The notes beneath the pieces were generated by a model, which ran no database searches, was not told the origin of the DNA, and saw only the letters and a program-made list of their open reading frames with translations. A stretch of 64,000 nt of DNA, from contig CALGUG010000057.1 in NCBI GenBank assembly GCA_937902315.1, positions 124,001 through 188,000 of the forward strand. Reading direction: 5' to 3'. A program made the translations under genes and the position numbers. Below are positions 62,466 through 64,000 of this stretch, one piece after another. Source of the stretch: an uncultured Chloroflexales bacterium (GTDB lineage: Bacteria; Chloroflexota; Chloroflexia; Chloroflexales; Chloroflexaceae). Each line of letters starts with the position of its first letter. The stretch's first letter is position 1.

Positions 62466-62636
62466 GTAAATCGGTTTGTATTGTTGGGTGGTGGGGGCGT
62501 TCTGTGGCACACAGCCAGCTACAAGGCCGGATGGGCGGGCGGGAGGTTGGTAGCCGAAGGCGGACGCGCCAGGGAACGAATAGGAGCTAAAGAGTTCGCC
62601 GCCAGAGCGCTGAAGTAGTCAGCCAGATGTGCTGGT
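62466..62636 (+). repeat. Type A interspersed repeat, copy 14 (variant core)
   Basis: Begins TAAATCGGTTTGTATTG. The core variant GTAGCCGAAGGCGGACGCG is at 62550-62568, the same T to A change as the copy near 17617. It ends near AGCCAGATGTGCTGGTA. The P450 stop lies only seven bases before it. Confidence 0.78.
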
Positions 62637-62643
62637 AGAGCTA

Positions 62644-62684
62644 GAAAAGGGCTGGAGCCGCTCGTACGCACTCCAACCCTTTTC
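62644..62684. terminator. Hairpin between P450 and roadblock genes
   Basis: GAAAAGGGCTGGAG and CTCCAACCCTTTTC form a 14-base stem with one C-A mismatch. It lies between converging genes and could serve both. Confidence 0.7.
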
Positions 62685-62703
62685 GCTGTTTTAAGCACTA
62701 GAC

Positions 62704-63621
62704 TTAGTGATACTGCTCTCCGAAGAGGCGTTGTAATTTATCGTTGAGCGGCGTCGTAAGCTCTTGTTTGGGCTGCATTTCGAGGTAGGACTGTTCGGCG
62801 AGCATATCGAGATGCTGGAGGCGTTCGGCACCGCGCTTTATGCTGGGCCAGATGCATCCGATTTTGGTGCTGGTGGAACTTTTATCGAAGCAGAGCACTA
62901 AGAGCTTATCGTTGCCTACATTGGTTGAATAGATATCGAAGAGCTTGCCTTCGTGTACATGGGTATGGCTGCTGTGTTCTTCGTGGAGGAGCTGGGCCAG
63001 ACGATAGGAATGGGCGAAGGTTCCTGCGATCGACGAGACCAAGGCCGAGAGATCGAGATCATGGATCTCGCCTTGCTGGGCGATTACTAAACCAAGATGA
63101 TTGATATAGAGGGCATAACTGGCTGAACTCTCTTGGCGAATGTCATTAAGGCAGTCTCGCAGATCATCGATGGGCGTTGTGCTTCGCTGAAGGAATGCTT
63201 CTGAAAGGTGTATGGCTTGTTCGCTGGTTTTGTGAAGGCCATCTAGAGCGAGGGCAGAACGGACGCTGCTGCGCAAGGCTTCTTCGTCGGCTGGCGTTTC
63301 GAGCAAGGTTGCGTGTAGTCGTTGGCTAAAGATTTGGGCACTGGCAGCGGCTTTGGGGTCGTGCAACAGAACAAGTTTGATTGCTCCGTTATAGACATCG
63401 TAGATCTGTTCGACAAACTGTTGCGTTTCGCTATCGCGCGAAAGGCGGGTAAGCAGCAGGTCGAAACGATGGCGCGTTGCCTGGAGTTGGGCAGCACCGA
63501 TTGAGCCAACTGTAATGATACGGTACGCTACACCTATTGCTGGGGGAGTGGCGATCAACGCTTCTGCGTACCGTCGGCGCGCTAGGGTGTCTGGTTCGAC
63601 AATGAGGATGTGGTATTCCAT
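62704..63621 (-). CDS. Pseudo-receiver domain fused to roadblock/LC7 domain
   Basis: 305 residues. The N-terminal 120 resemble a response-regulator receiver (MEYHILIVEPDTLARRRYAE, RFDLLLTRLSRD), but the phosphoacceptor Asp is replaced (LLLTRL instead of LxLLDL), so it is probably not phosphorylated. After a helical linker, residues about 155-265 look like a roadblock/LC7 domain (ESSASYALYINHLGLVIAQQ, LSALVSSIAGTFAHSYRLAQ). Roadblock proteins such as MglB regulate small GTPases. The gene is monocistronic. The neighbouring divergent gene is cut by the window end. Confidence 0.72.
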   Translation of the reverse strand: MEYHILIVEPDTLARRRYAEALIATPPAIGVAYRIITVGSIGAAQLQATRHRFDLLLTRLSRDSETQQFVEQIYDVYNGAIKLVLLHDPKAAASAQIFSQRLHATLLETPADEEALRSSVRSALALDGLHKTSEQAIHLSEAFLQRSTTPIDDLRDCLNDIRQESSASYALYINHLGLVIAQQGEIHDLDLSALVSSIAGTFAHSYRLAQLLHEEHSSHTHVHEGKLFDIYSTNVGNDKLLVLCFDKSSTSTKIGCIWPSIKRGAERLQHLDMLAEQSYLEMQPKQELTTPLNDKLQRLFGEQYH

Positions 63622-63962
63622 AGTTTCGTACCTAGTTATGCTTGAAGATCGAGGTGCTAGCGTCAGAGATGACAGCGCTTGCTTGTCACCAACGAGCCTG
63701 GGAATGGGGTGGGGATGTGATGGTGGGACGGTGCTTGATCGAGCAGCAGGGTGTGATCGGAAGGGGTTGTGCGGGCTTTTCGATCAAACTAGAGACGATG
63801 AAACTCGGTTGAATAGGTTTGATGTATGGACGGCGCATTCCTTTCTGCCGAAGCATCACGAGCATGCTATAATGCAATCCTTATGTAGTATATAATCACT
63901 TTGCAGCTTTTGACATTTCATTTTGTTTATCAGATGGTATGTATACGGTAAGGAAATAGACA
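63622..63962. other. Divergent intergenic region
   Basis: About 340 bases. TATAAT occurs at 63868-63873 and again near 63891, either of which may serve the gene at 63963. Nothing else is recognised. Confidence 0.45.
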
Positions 63963-64000
63963 ATGAATCGTTATGATGATCTTCCGACCAGTTATCAGGT
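63963..64000 (+). CDS. Start of a gene cut by the window end
   Basis: ATG with GTAAGGAAATAGACA in front opens MNRYDDLPTSYQ. Only 12 codons are visible, so no function can be given. The ribosome binding site and the TATAAT upstream support a real start. Confidence 0.5.
   Translation, partial: MNRYDDLPTSYQ

Noticed and set aside
1..64000. tRNA, rRNA or tmRNA genes
   Set aside because: I looked for T-loop and acceptor-stem patterns in the intergenic regions and found none; GGTTCGA-like words occur only inside coding sequences.

Overview
The window looks like chromosomal DNA of a filamentous Chloroflexota bacterium, most plausibly Herpetosiphon or a close relative. This is inferred from moderate GC content, the mix of families (large GT39-type membrane glycosyltransferases with C-terminal beta domains, partner-switching regulators, roadblock proteins) and a class I / class II diterpene synthase pair of the kind I recall from Herpetosiphon aurantiacus. 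No database search was run. I see no rRNA, tRNA, CRISPR array, prophage or transposase gene.

Layout: 1-4.1 kb holds the start of psuG (running off the left edge), an HtrA-type protease and an ECF sigma / membrane protein / bactofilin-like operon with its own ECF-type promoter. 4.4-8.3 kb carries small single genes (UPF0158-like, IMPase-like phosphatase, phosphatidylcholine-synthase-like enzyme, J-domain-like protein, Asp-box protein). 8.7-13.7 kb has two GT39-like membrane glycosyltransferases. 13.7-18.4 kb holds an oxidoreductase, an amidase, an SDR and a tail-anchored coiled-coil protein. 18.4-25.9 kb has a six-hairpin glycosidase, an unknown protein, two overlapping membrane genes faintly like complex-I subunits, and a site-2 protease with CBS domains. 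26.4-33.8 kb has sucD, a lipoprotein, an SIS sugar isomerase with a CobW-type GTPase, a BadF-type kinase and larC. 34.3-40.9 kb is a signalling block: a HEAT protein, STAS, an RsbW-STAS fusion, a GAF-SpoIIE phosphatase and a convergent RsbR-like PAS-STAS protein. 41-46.1 kb has an SDR, RidA, GNAT, peptide deformylase and CpXC genes. 46.4-52 kb is a variant chaperone operon reading TPR - J-like - GrpE - Hsp70. 52-55.9 kb has a methyltransferase, GAPDH, a membrane protein and a fructose-6-phosphate-aldolase-type transaldolase. 56.5-62.5 kb is a probable diterpenoid locus (class I synthase, class II cyclase, cytochrome P450), followed by a receiver-roadblock protein.

A conspicuous non-coding feature runs through the whole window. 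A roughly 100-170 bp interspersed repeat (type A) carries the core GTAGCCGTAGGCGGACGCG, found ten times exactly plus variants, in both orientations and always between genes. A second repeat (type B) carries the word TTGGCCTTCGGCAGAG. Both share imperfect inverted termini resembling TACCAAATCCGCTTG / CAAGCGGATTTGGTA, and they are sometimes joined. They look like non-autonomous elements or REP-like structures.

Many genes are closed by clear hairpins, which delimit short transcription units. Where several start codons were possible I chose the one with the best Shine-Dalgarno placement.
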